Source: Rheinheimera sp. 4Y26 (GTDB lineage Bacteria; Pseudomonadota; Gammaproteobacteria; Enterobacterales; Alteromonadaceae). Taken from it: a stretch of DNA of 64,000 nt. The notes under the pieces were generated by a model. The model worked only from the letters and a program-made list of their open reading frames with translations. It had not been told where the DNA came from and searched no databases. The stretch lies in the NCBI RefSeq assembly GCF_025245835.1, contig NZ_JAOBWS010000013.1, positions 26,627 to 90,626 on the forward strand, written 5' to 3'. This document shows positions 54,101 through 63,923 of the stretch, in pieces. Position numbers and translations under genes: made by a program. How positions within the stretch are numbered: position 1 is the stretch's first letter; every line of letters begins with the position of its first letter.

Positions 54101-54905
54101 TGCTGCTGTACATCAGCGCCTGGGTTAACCTGCTGTTGAGCGCTGTGGCCCAGGGTTTCACCCCATCCGGCCCCAGCAGAAAAAAACCATGGGCTCTGCT
54201 GCCGAGTAAAATCTGGTTATCGCCCCAGTCTTCAGCCAGCAGCATGGCCATACCGCGCAAAGCGGCGGCTTGTGGCACAGGTACCAGTTGTTTATCTGTC
54301 AATTCCAGCAGACCCAGGGCTTCATCCTGCACCAGAATACGGGTGCCGACTAAAAAGGCGCGCTGAAAGTGACTCTGGCTCAGAAATACCTGAAGATCAG
54401 TGTCGCTTATCACAAAAATATGCTGGCGGGCGACAAATACAGCACCTTGCGGGCTGTAAAAGGTTTGGCGCACGTCCTGAAAATTTCGGTATTGTGCGCC
54501 GATGCGGTCGGTCCAGGAATGATATTGCCGCTGATCACTGTCTGCAGTCAGATAACCCAGTTCCGCCTTCGCGCCAATATAAATGCGGCCGTCAGGCCCC
54601 AGAGCCATGGAACGCACCACCGATTGATTAGCGGTTCTGATAGTGCGCCACGACACGCCATCATATTCCAGCACGCCGGCATTATTACCACTGTAAATCA
54701 AGCCTCTGTTGTCTTGTAACAAAGCCCAGTTCTGGCTGCCGGCGTTGTAGTCTTTGGGTTTGTAGTTTTTTAACAGCGGCAGGCCGGTTTCGGCCAACAG
54801 GGCAGGACTGACGAACAGCAGAATAAAAATGAAGATCGTAAAGATATAAGCAGGTGCCAGCCACGGCCGGCACTGATGGATGCTTGCTGATGCGGTTCCC
54901 TGCAA
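51186..54905 (-). CDS. Hybrid histidine kinase with two-component propeller sensor
   Basis: A 1239-residue protein: signal-like helix (about 17-38), propeller repeats, Y_Y_Y domain (about 700-770), membrane helix (about 785-805), coiled coil, HisKA with the phospho-acceptor His868 ([15 protein letters not shown]), ATPase domain ([13 protein letters not shown]), and a receiver with Asp1172 ([13 protein letters not shown]). No output domain follows, so it should pass phosphate to a separate protein. TTG start at 54905 has GAGG upstream; no in-frame ATG is available near it. The 235 bp between it and the porin gene hold nothing recognised. Confidence 0.92.
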   Translation of the reverse strand: MQGTASASIHQCRPWLAPAYIFTIFIFILLFVSPALLAETGLPLLKNYKPKDYNAGSQNWALLQDNRGLIYSGNNAGVLEYDGVSWRTIRTANQSVVRSMALGPDGRIYIGAKAELGYLTADSDQRQYHSWTDRIGAQYRNFQDVRQTFYSPQGAVFVARQHIFVISDTDLQVFLSQSHFQRAFLVGTRILVQDEALGLLELTDKQLVPVPQAAALRGMAMLLAEDWGDNQILLGSRAHGFFLLGPDGVKPWATALNSRLTQALMYSSTLLSNGLLAIGTTRDGLYLLNRQGELVQHLNKKSGLFNDNIRALYQDQQQGLWLALDHGLARVEVSAAISQYNDVLGLKGNVLSLARHQQQLYAGTSQGLFLLEQSNHERPRFVPVPGILQQTWDLLSLAPPQQAQAAGAKTEAAELIAASNEGIFSLHGNRSRLLFKPPLPAKVLTRSITDPNRIWLGLQNGLASMYLQQGQWQFEGLVPQISGTINTVVETPEGELWLGTLGHGLYRLQPKAVADSATPQLNQGAQAPPAFNRPVLLVTQFLQASGLPSNNRNEVSMHQNALFIATVAGLYRFNSEQQQFYPDPQYQQLFKEQPWIRSASADSQQRLWLLSWNNQTGERQAGAAVPVTADSGQSGFYWTTAPLYPLADTPLDVILVDAGDVLWFGGAEGLFRLDTKVLQQQQAPLPAPLLRRLLINHEQLTRPLSGRVTLEPWQNNLRFEYAIPRFGASDNLQFRVKLTGFTEQWSDWSSESYRDYTNLSPGNYQFQLQYKNAFGDISSADNFHFKILTPWQQSWWAKSLALLLLLALFAWWFRHRLQQSLREQQRLTALVAERTAHLQQTMAELSQAKSKAEAAVVAKSEFLANMSHEIRTPMNAIIGFSQLAQNTESFAEQQLYLHKISNSGKILLSIINDILDFSKVEAGKLELEKVRFKLSDLLQQVRDLFIEQSRQKKLELQFSIDPKLPEQLLGDPLRLSQVLINLLGNAVKFTGSGLVKLTVDQERRLPTAATEAPEQTEGNEIWLHFAVTDTGIGLTQQQCEQLFQAFSQADSSTSRKYGGTGLGLSIAQRLVRLMGGSIEVQSSVGVGSTFSFAVRCYQAEPQMEPKVTKEASKPLLPKAEKQRILLVEDNSYNQTLARIILQHAGFDVDIADNGAIALEKLAESTYQLILMDVHMPVMDGYTATRAIRLDARWQHLPVIALTAHATADFHQQCLDAGMNDFVTKPMDAALLLEKLQRWL

Positions 54906-55011
54906 CTTATACCTCGTCCTGAGCCACTCGTGGCGCTGTTCGCTGTGCCTTGGTCAAACTTTCAGCAAAGGGTATAGCAGATACAGGACGGGCACAAGCA
55001 ACAGGTTGTTT

Positions 55012-55506
55012 TTACTCTTTATCTTTCATGATTTTGTCGAGATAACCCATGGCAAAAGCCGACATCACAAAAGTAATGTGGATCAGCAGATACCACATAA
55101 TTTTGTCATTTGGGATATTGCGGGTGTCCATAAAAATTTTCAGCAGATGAATAGACGAAATTGCCACAATGGACGCAGCGACTTTATTTTTCAACGAAGC
55201 GGAATCCACTTTACCCAGCCAGCTCAGTTTTTCGTCGTTGTCATTGATATCCAGACGCGATACAAAGTTTTCGTAACCGGAAAACATCACCATCACAATT
55301 AAACCACCGACCAGCGCAATATCAATCAGTGACAACACCACCAGAATTAAATCCACTTCTTTGATGGCGAAAATGTTGGGCAAAATATGGAAAACTTCCT
55401 GAAAAAATTTAATGCCAAGCGCCAGTAACACCAGACTTAATCCCAGATAGATAGGTGCCATGATCCAGCGCGAGGTATAAATCAGTCGTTCCAGTAGTTT
55501 TTCCAT
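55012..55506 (-). CDS. yqhA: YqhA/UPF0114 family inner membrane protein
   Basis: A 164-residue protein with four membrane helices and the UPF0114 pattern ([25 protein letters not shown], then [21 protein letters not shown]). Its function is not known. ATG at 55506 has GGAG seven bases upstream, better than the far upstream start at 55560. It is divergent from the S46 peptidase gene. Confidence 0.92.
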   Translation of the reverse strand: MEKLLERLIYTSRWIMAPIYLGLSLVLLALGIKFFQEVFHILPNIFAIKEVDLILVVLSLIDIALVGGLIVMVMFSGYENFVSRLDINDNDEKLSWLGKVDSASLKNKVAASIVAISSIHLLKIFMDTRNIPNDKIMWYLLIHITFVMSAFAMGYLDKIMKDKE

Positions 55507-55705
55507 CAGCAAACTCCACTCTGTCAAAGTCAAAGCGCTGATCTGGTGCTTTTTCGACAAAAATCAAGGCGTGGCGCCAAATTGTTGCCTCAGACGCTGT
55601 ACATTTTTGAAAATTATCGCACAATGCCAACCATTGCCCGCAGCGGTGCGGGCTGCTGTTCTGCGCTGTGATAGCTTCGATGACGTCTTTCCAAAGGAAC
55701 CTTTT

Positions 55706-57871
55706 ATGATGAAAAAAACCATGCTTGCAGTGGCGCTGCTTTGCGGCGCACAGGCTGTGGCTGACGAGGGAATGTGGCAGCCGCACCAGCTGCCGGAACT
55801 GGAAACTGTATTAAAGAGCAAAGGTTTGGCCATCGATGCCAAAAGTATTGCCGAGCTCACCAGCTTCCCGATGAATGCGGTGATTAGTTTGGGCGGTTGT
55901 ACCGCATCTTTTGTGTCGAATCAGGGTTTAGTGGTCACTAACCACCACTGTGCTTACGGCAGCATTCAGCACAACAGCACGGCGCAAAACAACTTATTGG
56001 CCAATGGTTTCCTGGCCAAATCGCTGGACGAAGAATTACCGGCTGCGCCTGGTTCCAAAGTATTTGTCACCGAAGAAGTACGCAACGTCACCCGCGATAT
56101 AAATCAGGAACTGACGCCGGCGCTGATGGGTAAAGACCGTTTTGACAAAATTGATGAGCTGCGCAAGGGCCTGGTGGCCGACTGTGAAGCGACGCCGGGA
56201 TATCGCTGTGATGTGTACAGCTTTCACGGTGGCCTGGAATATTACCTGATTAAACAGCTGGAAATCCGCGACGTGCGTTTAGTGCATGCACCGGCCGGTG
56301 GTGTGGGTAAGTTTGGTGGTGATATCGACAACTGGATGTGGCCACGTCACACCGGTGATTATTCGTTCTACCGTGCTTACGTGGGTAAAGATGGCAAACC
56401 AGCTGACTTTAACGCTGACAACGTACCTTTTACCCCACCGTCATTTTTAAAAGTGTCGGCCAAAGGTGTGCAGGAAAACGATTTTGTCATGGTGATTGGT
56501 TACCCTGGCCGCACCAGCCGCTATAACACGGCTTTTGAAGTGAAAAACCAGTTTACTGAAGTGTTGCCACAGTCCAAAGCCTATCGCGAAGAAACCATAG
56601 CGCTCATTAAACAATTAACTGCCGAAGGTTCGGAAAGCCGGATTAAATACGAAGCTATTCTGGCGGGTCTGGCCAACTATGCAAAAAATTTCGATGGCAT
56701 GCTGCAAAGCTATCAAAAGGGCAGTACACAGCAGCGTAAAGACGAATTTGAAGCTGTGTTAAACCGCTGGATCAAATCTGATACCAGCCGTAAGGCCCGT
56801 TTTGCGCCTGCGGTGAAAAACCTGCAGCAACTGATTGAAGAAGGTGCGGCGAATCAGCAACGTGATTTGGTGATGAACTATTTTGGTTATGCCCAGATGT
56901 TCAGCACGGCACGCAAGTTATACCGCAATGCCAATGAGCAGTTAAAGCCGGATGCAGAACGCGAAAGTGGTTATCAGCAGCGTGATGCCCAGCGTTTTGA
57001 AGCCGGTTTAAAACGCATGTCACGCAGTTTTGACCCTGCGGTGGATCTGGAAATTGCTTTGCATTTCCTCGAGCACTACAGCAAGTTACCAGCCAAACAA
57101 CGACTGGCGGCTTTTGATAAGTTTTTTGGTCTGGACAGCACTGCTTTTGACAAAAAGCTGATGCGCGAAAAACTGCAGGCCATGTACAGCGCTTCAACCC
57201 TGGCTGATGAAGTTGAACGTTTAGCCTGGGTTGGCAAATCAGTGGAAGACTTCCAGAAGAGTGAAGATCCGCTGATCAAATTTGCCATTGCGATGTACGA
57301 AACTGATTTAGCAGAAGAAAACAAAACAAAAGAGTGGCTGGGCAAAATGGCGGTGGCAAGGCCAAAAGTGATGGAAGCCGTGATTGCCTTTAACAAAACC
57401 CAGAATAAACCGGTATATGCCGATGCCAACAGTACTTTGCGTGTCACCTACGGCACAGTGCAGGGTTATCAGCCAAGAGATGCGGTGAGTTACAGCCCGT
57501 TCACCACTCTTAAAGGCATCAGCGAAAAATTCACCGGTGTGGATCCTTTTGATGCACCAGCCAAACAAATGGCGGCTATTGCCAAAGGCGATTTTGCCGG
57601 TTATCTGCACCCGCAGCTGAACGCAGTGCCGGTGAACTTTTTATCGAATGTGGACACCACAGGCGGTAACTCAGGTTCACCCACCTTAAACGGCAATGCT
57701 GAACTGGTTGGTTTATTATTCGACGGTGTGATTGAAGGTATTATCGGTAACTTTGATTATGATCCGGCGTTAAACCGCTCTATCCATGTCGACAGCCGTT
57801 ACATGCTGTGGCAAATGGAAAAGGTGGATGGCGCCAGTAATCTGATTAAAGAAATGGACATAGTGCGTTAA
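55706..57871 (+). CDS. S46 family dipeptidyl peptidase (DPP7-like)
   Basis: A 721-residue serine peptidase with a signal peptide (about 1-20, AQAVADEG). Catalytic residues: His81 in TNHHCAYGS and Ser656 in GGNSGSPTLNG. Eighteen residues after the Ser is Gly674, the position that is Gly in DPP7 (hydrophobic P1) and Arg in DPP11 (acidic P1), so DPP7-like specificity is predicted. It would release dipeptides from peptides in the periplasm. AAGGA lies seven bases before the ATG. Confidence 0.93.
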   Translation: MMKKTMLAVALLCGAQAVADEGMWQPHQLPELETVLKSKGLAIDAKSIAELTSFPMNAVISLGGCTASFVSNQGLVVTNHHCAYGSIQHNSTAQNNLLANGFLAKSLDEELPAAPGSKVFVTEEVRNVTRDINQELTPALMGKDRFDKIDELRKGLVADCEATPGYRCDVYSFHGGLEYYLIKQLEIRDVRLVHAPAGGVGKFGGDIDNWMWPRHTGDYSFYRAYVGKDGKPADFNADNVPFTPPSFLKVSAKGVQENDFVMVIGYPGRTSRYNTAFEVKNQFTEVLPQSKAYREETIALIKQLTAEGSESRIKYEAILAGLANYAKNFDGMLQSYQKGSTQQRKDEFEAVLNRWIKSDTSRKARFAPAVKNLQQLIEEGAANQQRDLVMNYFGYAQMFSTARKLYRNANEQLKPDAERESGYQQRDAQRFEAGLKRMSRSFDPAVDLEIALHFLEHYSKLPAKQRLAAFDKFFGLDSTAFDKKLMREKLQAMYSASTLADEVERLAWVGKSVEDFQKSEDPLIKFAIAMYETDLAEENKTKEWLGKMAVARPKVMEAVIAFNKTQNKPVYADANSTLRVTYGTVQGYQPRDAVSYSPFTTLKGISEKFTGVDPFDAPAKQMAAIAKGDFAGYLHPQLNAVPVNFLSNVDTTGGNSGSPTLNGNAELVGLLFDGVIEGIIGNFDYDPALNRSIHVDSRYMLWQMEKVDGASNLIKEMDIVR

Positions 57872-57894
57872 CAGTGAACGCCTTTGTTCTGATG

Positions 57895-57925
57895 AAAATG
57901 GCAGCTTCGGCTGCCATTTTTGTTT
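57895..57925 (+). terminator. Terminator after S46 peptidase
   Basis: AAAATGGCAGC and GCTGCCATTTT pair perfectly over 11 bp with a TTCG tetraloop, then TGTTTG. Confidence 0.9.
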
Positions 57926-57971
57926 GCCGGCAAAGCATAGAGTAAAGGCTTTAAATGGCTGCTAGCCTGCA

Positions 57972-58000
57972 TTGGTATTCCGGCCTTTTTGCAGTATGAT
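57972..58000 (+). promoter_or_regulatory. Probable promoter of BPSS1780-like gene and recX
   Basis: TTGGTA (57972-57977) and TATGAT (57995-58000) are 17 bases apart. It lies in the 290-bp gap before the membrane protein gene; the remaining 160 bp hold no clear element. Confidence 0.5.
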
Positions 58001-58161
58001 AGGGCGCTTTAAAATCCAGCAATAACGCTGTCTGCGCGCAAATTAAGTCACACTGAAGCCACACAACCCTGCTGCTTTTGCACAAAGGCCGGTGGCAAGT
58101 TGTGACATCAGGGCTGTGTTGCAGGTTAAAATGCCGGAGTTTTTTGTTTTTGGAGAAGGAC

Positions 58162-58875
58162 ATGAAATTGCAACTGGTGGTACGCCGGGCTCCGGCCATG
58201 GCAGGGGTTCGTTGGTTGCAACAGGCCTGGGCGATTTTTAAAAAGTATCCGGGACTTTGTATTCAAACTGTGATGTTGATCCACTTCACCTCGTTATTGG
58301 GCGCCTTGCATCCGTTGCTGGGGGTGATAGCGGCTTTGCTGAATCCGTTTTTAACCGCGGGTTTATACCGTTGTGTGGTGGCGATGCAGCAACAACACAT
58401 GGTGTCGATGCAGGACTTCTGGTTGCCGCTCAAAGACAAAAGCGTGCGGGCGGTATTTTTACGGCTGGCGGCGGCCAATATGCTGCTGAGCATTCCGCTG
58501 ACCTTGCTGGCCACGCAACTGGCCACCGACATTGCCGCAGGCGTGAATAATCTTGGGCTGATGTTTGTATTTGTGATGCTGCTCAGTTTAGTGATGATGA
58601 TGTTTGCTTATGCAGTGGCAATTGCATATTTCTTAAAAGAAAAACGCTTATTTCCAATCTTGCAGGCCAGTTTGCTGGCATGCTGGCGTAATGTGCAGCC
58701 GCTGACTATTTATGGGCTGATGGCGATTGGCTTGCTGAGCACTGGTATTCCAACTTTGTTTTTTACCTGGCTTTTGGTGTTGCCGTTATTGTCGATCAGC
58801 TTTTTCCTGTCGTTCAGTGAGTTTTTTGCGTTAACTCCGGCTTCAGACAACAAGGTGGAATATCTTGAAGTCTGA
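58162..58875 (+). CDS. BPSS1780-like membrane protein
   Basis: A 237-residue membrane protein with about six helices. The N-terminus carries the pattern GVRWLQQAWAIFKKYPGLCI, typical of the BPSS1780 family. Its function is unknown. ATG at 58162, with GGAGAAGGA upstream, was chosen over an upstream start at 58078. It overlaps recX by 11 bp, so the two are probably co-translated. Confidence 0.8.
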   Translation: MKLQLVVRRAPAMAGVRWLQQAWAIFKKYPGLCIQTVMLIHFTSLLGALHPLLGVIAALLNPFLTAGLYRCVVAMQQQHMVSMQDFWLPLKDKSVRAVFLRLAAANMLLSIPLTLLATQLATDIAAGVNNLGLMFVFVMLLSLVMMMFAYAVAIAYFLKEKRLFPILQASLLACWRNVQPLTIYGLMAIGLLSTGIPTLFFTWLLVLPLLSISFFLSFSEFFALTPASDNKVEYLEV

Positions 58876-59338
58876 GCAGGCTGATCAGGCTGGGCCGCCG
58901 ACTTTGAGCGATTTGAAAAAAATCGCCATTGATTTATTAAGCCGGCGTGATCACAGCAGACAAGAGCTTGTGCAAAAACTGCAGTCGAAAGGCGCTTTGT
59001 ACGACGATATCCAGCAGGTGCTGGACTGGTGCCAAACCGAAAATTACCAGAGTGACGAGCGTTACGCGACGCTTCTGGTGCGGTCAAAAATAAACAAAGG
59101 CTATGGTCCGCTTTATATTGCTCAGGCAGCAAGAGAGCAGGGCATCAGCAAAGAACTATTAACGCAGACTATTGAAGCGCTTGAAGTGGATTGGTTTGCG
59201 CTGGCGCTTGGCCAATATCAGAAAAAATATGGTGACAAGCCGGCAACAGATTTTCAGGATAAACAAAAACGCATGGGGTATTTGCAGCGGCGGGGTTTTA
59301 ACGGCGCGCAAATCCAGTATGCATTAAAACCGGATTAG
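58865..59338 (+). CDS. recX: Regulatory protein RecX
   Basis: A 157-residue RecX protein of three-helix repeats: LLSRRDHSRQELVQKLQSKG, the YQSDERYATLLVRSKINKGYG segment and a C-terminal KRMGYLQRRGFNGAQIQYAL. RecX limits RecA filament growth. TTG start at 58865 overlaps the upstream gene. recA, the usual upstream neighbour, is absent here. Confidence 0.92.
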   Translation: MKSEQADQAGPPTLSDLKKIAIDLLSRRDHSRQELVQKLQSKGALYDDIQQVLDWCQTENYQSDERYATLLVRSKINKGYGPLYIAQAAREQGISKELLTQTIEALEVDWFALALGQYQKKYGDKPATDFQDKQKRMGYLQRRGFNGAQIQYALKPD

Positions 59339-59351
59339 ATAGCCTAAGCCA

Positions 59352-59463
59352 TTGAAGTTGCAGCGCGGCGACAAGTGAATGAGTCCCCATGAGCATAGTG
59401 AACTATGTGAATGGGGCGATTGAACGCGGTCAACAAAGCTGTGGCTTCAAGGGCGACGGGTAT
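59352..59463. repeat. Intergenic hairpin repeat element before alaS
   Basis: A foldable element of about 110 bp. The outer ends pair (TTGAAG...CAGC near 59352-59364 with GCTG...CTTCAA near 59438-59450). The inner hairpin has CCCCAT (59385-59390) with ATGGGG (59411-59416), and CATAGT (59394-59399) with ACTATG (59402-59407). It resembles dispersed intergenic repeats of Alteromonadales-type genomes, by memory only. Confidence 0.6.
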
Positions 59464-59488
59464 AACATAAAGACAGTAGGATTTGGAT

Positions 59489-62113
59489 ATGTATATGACA
59501 TCAGCGCAACTTCGACGCGCATTTCTGGATTATTTTGCCAGTAAAGATCACCAGGTAGTTGCCAGCAGTTCTTTGATCCCGGGCAATGACCCAACCCTGC
59601 TGTTTACCAATGCCGGTATGGTGCAGTTTAAAGACGTATTTTTAGGCCAGGACAAACGCAGTTACAAACGTGCTGTGACAGCGCAGCGTTGTGTGCGTGC
59701 CGGTGGCAAACATAACGATTTAGAAAACGTGGGTTACACCGCCCGTCACCACACCTTTTTTGAAATGCTGGGTAACTTCAGCTTTGGTGATTATTTCAAG
59801 CGTGAAGCCATCGCTTTTGCCTGGGAATTTTTAACCGAAGTGGTGAAACTACCCAAAGAAAAACTGTGGATCACAGTGTACGCTACAGACGACGAAGCTT
59901 TTGATATCTGGACCAAAGAAATTGGTGTGCCGGTAGAGCGTGCCATCCGGATTGGCGACAACAAAGGTGCACCTTATGCGTCCGATAACTTCTGGGCTAT
60001 GGGCGATACCGGTCCTTGTGGCCCTTGCACCGAGATTTTTTATGATCACGGCGACCATATCTGGGGCGGCCCACCGGGTTCACCGGAAGAAGACGGTGAC
60101 CGTTTTATCGAAATCTGGAATAACGTCTTTATGCAGTTTAACCGCCACGCCGATGGCCGGATGGAACCGCTGCCAAAACCAAGCGTAGACACCGGTATGG
60201 GTCTGGAACGTATTGCTGCTATTTTGCAAAACGTACACAGCAACTATGAAATTGACACCTTCCAGGGTCTGATCAAAGCCGCTGCTGCCATTACCGGCAC
60301 CACAGATTTAGACAATAAATCGCTGCGTGTGATTGCTGACCATATCCGCTCATGCTCGTTTTTAGTGGCTGACGGTGTAATGCCGTCAAACGAAGGCCGT
60401 GGTTATGTGCTGCGCCGTATTATCCGTCGTGCTGTACGTCATGGTAACCAGTTGGGCGCCAAAGGGGTATTTTTCAGCAAATTAGTGGCTGAGCTTGCAG
60501 TGCAGATGGGTGAAGCCTATCCGGAGCTGATTGAAAAACAAGCCATTATTGAAAAAGTGCTGCGCATGGAAGAAGAGCAGTTTGGCAAAACGCTGGAACG
60601 TGGTTTGTTATTGCTGAACGATGCGCTGGCGAATTTAGCAGACAGCACAGTCATTCCTGGTGAAGTGGCCTTTAAGCTGTATGACACTTATGGTTTCCCA
60701 ATCGATTTAACGTCTGACGTGGCGCGCGAACGTGGTTTTAGCGTGGATCAGGCCGGTTTTGAAGCGGCGATGGAAGCACAGCGTAAACGTGCCCAGCAAG
60801 CGTCAAACTTTGGTGCTGATTACAATCAGGCGTTAACTTCAAGCAATGTCACTGAATTTACCGGTTACAGCGAAGAACACGGCAACGCCAAAGTGGTAGA
60901 AATTCTGCGTGATGGTGAAGCTGTGACATCGTTAATTGATGGTCAGCAGGCGCTGATTGTGCTGGATCAAACACCATTTTATGCTGAGTCTGGCGGCCAG
61001 ATGGGCGACAGCGGTGTGTTAAAACTGGCGGACGGTAGTGTATTTACCGTGGTGGATACCATCAAAGTGGGCAAAGCTTTTGCACATAAAGGCACGCTGG
61101 CCGGTACTTTACAGTTAAACGACCGGGTGGAAGCTGTGATTGACAGCGCCCGCCGTGACGCTATTAAGAAAAACCACTCTGCAACCCACTTATTACACGC
61201 AGCTCTGCGTCAGGTGCTGGGCGAACACGTCACGCAAAAAGGTTCATTAGTTGGGCCTGAGCGTTTACGTTTTGACTTCTCACATTTTGAAGCGGTGAAA
61301 GCCGATGAAATCCGTACACTGGAAGTGTTGGTCAACCAGCAAATTCAGCAAAACCACGAAGTCAGCACCCGCCTGATGAACTTAGAAGCGGCCAAAGCGG
61401 CCGGTGCTATGGCGTTGTTTGGTGAAAAATACGATGACGATGTGCGCGTGTTGTCAATGGGCGGGTTCTCTACCGAACTTTGTGGTGGTACCCACGTAGC
61501 CCGCACTGGCGATATTGGCCTCTTTAAAATTGTGGTGGAAAGTGGTATCGCCGCAGGCGTGCGCCGTATTGAGGCTGTCACAGGTGAAGGTGCTATTGCC
61601 CATCTGCATAAGCTGGAACAACAAGCCCAGCTGGTAGCGTCGATGCTGAAAGGGGATGTGATGAGCATTGCCGAGCGTGTCACTCAGGCACTGGATAAGA
61701 GCAAAGCGCTGGAAAAAGAACTGGAGCAAGCCAAAGCCAAAATGGCCAGTGCTGCCGGTGCGTCATTGCTCGACAAAGTAGTGCAGATTAATGGCGTGAA
61801 AGTGCTGATTGCTGATTTACCTGGTGCTGATGCCAAAGCCTTCCGTACCATGGTTGATGAGCTGAAAGTGAAATTAGGCTCTGGTGTGATTCTGCTGGCT
61901 ACAGCAGCGGATGACAAAGTGAGTTTAATTGCCGGTGTCACCAAAGACTTAACCGACAAAGTGCAGGCCGGTGCCCTCATTGGCTGGGCTGCAGAGCAAG
62001 TGGGTGGTAAAGGTGGTGGCAAACCTGATTTAGCTCAGGCCGGTGGTACCAACGTCGCTGCTTTGCCAGGTGTATTGGCTGCTGCAACCGGCTATTTAAG
62101 CGCGAAGCTGTAA
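59489..62113 (+). CDS. alaS: Alanyl-tRNA synthetase
   Basis: An 874-residue class II synthetase. Visible are the N-terminal catalytic core ([20 protein letters not shown], the [12 protein letters not shown] motif 3), the editing domain with [11 protein letters not shown] (HxxxH) and CGGTH, and the C-terminal DHHA1 part. It charges tRNA-Ala and clears Ser/Gly errors. The start [16 protein letters not shown] has AGTAGG eight bases upstream; TTG at 59483 is less likely. Confidence 0.97.
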   Translation: MYMTSAQLRRAFLDYFASKDHQVVASSSLIPGNDPTLLFTNAGMVQFKDVFLGQDKRSYKRAVTAQRCVRAGGKHNDLENVGYTARHHTFFEMLGNFSFGDYFKREAIAFAWEFLTEVVKLPKEKLWITVYATDDEAFDIWTKEIGVPVERAIRIGDNKGAPYASDNFWAMGDTGPCGPCTEIFYDHGDHIWGGPPGSPEEDGDRFIEIWNNVFMQFNRHADGRMEPLPKPSVDTGMGLERIAAILQNVHSNYEIDTFQGLIKAAAAITGTTDLDNKSLRVIADHIRSCSFLVADGVMPSNEGRGYVLRRIIRRAVRHGNQLGAKGVFFSKLVAELAVQMGEAYPELIEKQAIIEKVLRMEEEQFGKTLERGLLLLNDALANLADSTVIPGEVAFKLYDTYGFPIDLTSDVARERGFSVDQAGFEAAMEAQRKRAQQASNFGADYNQALTSSNVTEFTGYSEEHGNAKVVEILRDGEAVTSLIDGQQALIVLDQTPFYAESGGQMGDSGVLKLADGSVFTVVDTIKVGKAFAHKGTLAGTLQLNDRVEAVIDSARRDAIKKNHSATHLLHAALRQVLGEHVTQKGSLVGPERLRFDFSHFEAVKADEIRTLEVLVNQQIQQNHEVSTRLMNLEAAKAAGAMALFGEKYDDDVRVLSMGGFSTELCGGTHVARTGDIGLFKIVVESGIAAGVRRIEAVTGEGAIAHLHKLEQQAQLVASMLKGDVMSIAERVTQALDKSKALEKELEQAKAKMASAAGASLLDKVVQINGVKVLIADLPGADAKAFRTMVDELKVKLGSGVILLATAADDKVSLIAGVTKDLTDKVQAGALIGWAAEQVGGKGGGKPDLAQAGGTNVAALPGVLAAATGYLSAKL

Positions 62114-62117
62114 CAGC

Positions 62118-63329
62118 GTGGCGTTATTGGTACAAAAATTCGGTGGCACCTCGGTCGGGTCCACCGAACGTATTGAAAGGGTGGCGGAGCTGATTATCCG
62201 CACCATTCAGGCAGGTCACAAGGTGGTGGCAGTGGTGTCGGCTATGGCAGGGGAGACCAATCGTCTGCTTGGTCTGGCCCAGCAAATTGACCCTAAAGCA
62301 GCCAGCCGTGAACTGGACGTGCTGGCGGCCACAGGTGAGCAGGTCACTATTGCTTTGCTTGCTATGGCATTGATCAAAAGGGGATATCCCGCCGTATCAT
62401 TGTTGGCTGACCAAATTTGTATTCATACCGACAATAAATTTGGCAAGGCCCGTATTACTGCTGTGGACAACCAGCGTTTGTTACAGGAGCTGGAGCAGGG
62501 CCATATTGTGGTGGCCGCTGGTTTTCAGGGCCGCGACTTTGAAGGCAATGTCACCACTTTGGGCCGCGGTGGTTCTGATACCTCAGCTGTGGCGTTAGCT
62601 GCGGCGCTTAAAGCCGATGAATGTCAGATTTATACCGATGTTGATGGCGTTTATACCATAGACCCACGCATTTGTGCCGATGCCAAAAGACTGAGCCTGA
62701 TGCCATGCAGCCATATGCTGGAGCTGGCCAGTGTTGGCGCTAAAGTGCTGCATTCAAGGTCGGTAGAATACGCTGCGCTGCATAGAGTGCCGCTTCGGGT
62801 GTTATCCACCTTTAAACCCGATGCCGGTACTTTGATTACCTATGAGGATGATGTAATGGTATTGCCGACAATTTCCGGCATCGCCAGCCAGACAGGTGTG
62901 ACTTTGTTAAGGCTGCAGCAGCTCAGTGCGACGCAGCTTCAGCAAGTGATGCAATGTCTGGCTGAGCTCAATATCGAAACCGATATGCTGCAGCAGGACG
63001 GTGAATGGCCGCAGCAACTGACACTGAGTTTTAGTCTTGCCACGGCAGATTTAAGCCAAGTGACTGATGCTGTGCAGAAAATAACAGAAAATAGTCTGGT
63101 TTCTCTGCATCATCCGCAGCAGAACCTTGCTAAACTGTCGGTCGTAGGGGTTGGAATCAAATCTGATCCAATATTATTAGCCAAAATTTTTAGCATATTG
63201 CATGACATGAATGTGCAAATCTGGCTGATGAGTAATTCAGAAAGTCGTTTTTCAGTGTTGATCGCCGCCGAGTTGCTGGAGAAAGTTGCCAGGGCGCTGC
63301 ATCAGGCTTTAGTCACCACAGAGAATTAA
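62118..63329 (+). CDS. lysC: Aspartate kinase, monofunctional
   Basis: A 403-residue aspartokinase: VQKFGGTSVGSTERIERVAE at the N-terminus, FQGRDFEGNVTTLGRGGSDTS in the kinase core, YTDVDGVYTIDPR, and two C-terminal ACT domains for feedback control by Lys or Thr. First step of the Lys/Thr/Met pathway. It starts with GTG at 62118, 4 bp after alaS, so it is in the same operon. Confidence 0.95.
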   Translation: MALLVQKFGGTSVGSTERIERVAELIIRTIQAGHKVVAVVSAMAGETNRLLGLAQQIDPKAASRELDVLAATGEQVTIALLAMALIKRGYPAVSLLADQICIHTDNKFGKARITAVDNQRLLQELEQGHIVVAAGFQGRDFEGNVTTLGRGGSDTSAVALAAALKADECQIYTDVDGVYTIDPRICADAKRLSLMPCSHMLELASVGAKVLHSRSVEYAALHRVPLRVLSTFKPDAGTLITYEDDVMVLPTISGIASQTGVTLLRLQQLSATQLQQVMQCLAELNIETDMLQQDGEWPQQLTLSFSLATADLSQVTDAVQKITENSLVSLHHPQQNLAKLSVVGVGIKSDPILLAKIFSILHDMNVQIWLMSNSESRFSVLIAAELLEKVARALHQALVTTEN

Positions 63330-63445
63330 TCCCAGGATTTTCATAAATTTGAAGCCTGAGTTATGATTGGAACAAGGACGCGACGGCAGTCAGACCAAGC
63401 GTCATTCAGTACAGCTGGAATTTTAAAAAGGATAGGAGCAAGCGA

Positions 63446-63649
63446 ATGCTTATTTTAACCCGTCGTGTTGGTGAAACCTTAATGATCGGTGACGAAGTGA
63501 CTGTCACTGTGTTAGGTGTAAAAGGTAATCAGGTTCGGATTGGTGTAAATGCACCAAAAGAAGTCTCTGTACACCGTGAAGAAATCTATATGCGAATTCA
63601 GGCAGAAAAAGGCACACCAGGCAGCTACAGCCAGGATGATGATCAATAA
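63446..63649 (+). CDS. csrA: Carbon storage regulator CsrA
   Basis: A 67-residue CsrA ([20 protein letters not shown], then [20 protein letters not shown]). The Arg of VHREEI at the RNA-binding site is present. It binds GGA sites in mRNA leaders and controls metabolism, motility and biofilm. AGGAG lies before the ATG. The alaS-lysC-csrA-tRNA-Ser order is that of related gammaproteobacteria. Confidence 0.97.
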   Translation: MLILTRRVGETLMIGDEVTVTVLGVKGNQVRIGVNAPKEVSVHREEIYMRIQAEKGTPGSYSQDDDQ

Positions 63650-63769
63650 TTCTGTTGCGCTAAATATTTGTTTTAACTGTTTTACTGTGTGATTTTTGCC
63701 CGTATTCGTTATTAATTGTCCAAATTGCTTAAAAGGTCAGCAAACAAACTTTTAAGCGGGAAAAAATGT

Positions 63770-63797
63770 TTGACATATTTTCCCAAGACATTAATAT
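63770..63797 (+). promoter_or_regulatory. Strong promoter of tRNA operon
   Basis: TTGACA (63770-63775), 16 bases, TAATAT (63792-63797), then a GC-rich start region (GCACCGC), which is typical of promoters under stringent control. Confidence 0.82.
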
Positions 63798-63816
63798 ACG
63801 CACCGCAACGTAGCGC

Positions 63817-63906
63817 GGAGAGATGGCCGAGTGGCTGAAGGCGCACCCCTGCTAAGGGTGTATAGGGGAAACTCTATCGAGGGTTCGAATCCCTCTCCCT
63901 CCGCCA
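63817..63906 (+). tRNA. serV: tRNA-Ser(GCU)
   Basis: 90 nt including the encoded CCA, with a long variable arm as in tRNA-Ser. The anticodon GCT is at 63851-63853 in a CACCC/GGGTG stem. The acceptor stem GGAGAGA / TCCCTCC has one A-C mismatch at position 5-68. Confidence 0.95.
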
Positions 63907-63923
63907 GTTGTTTTAGATTAGAT

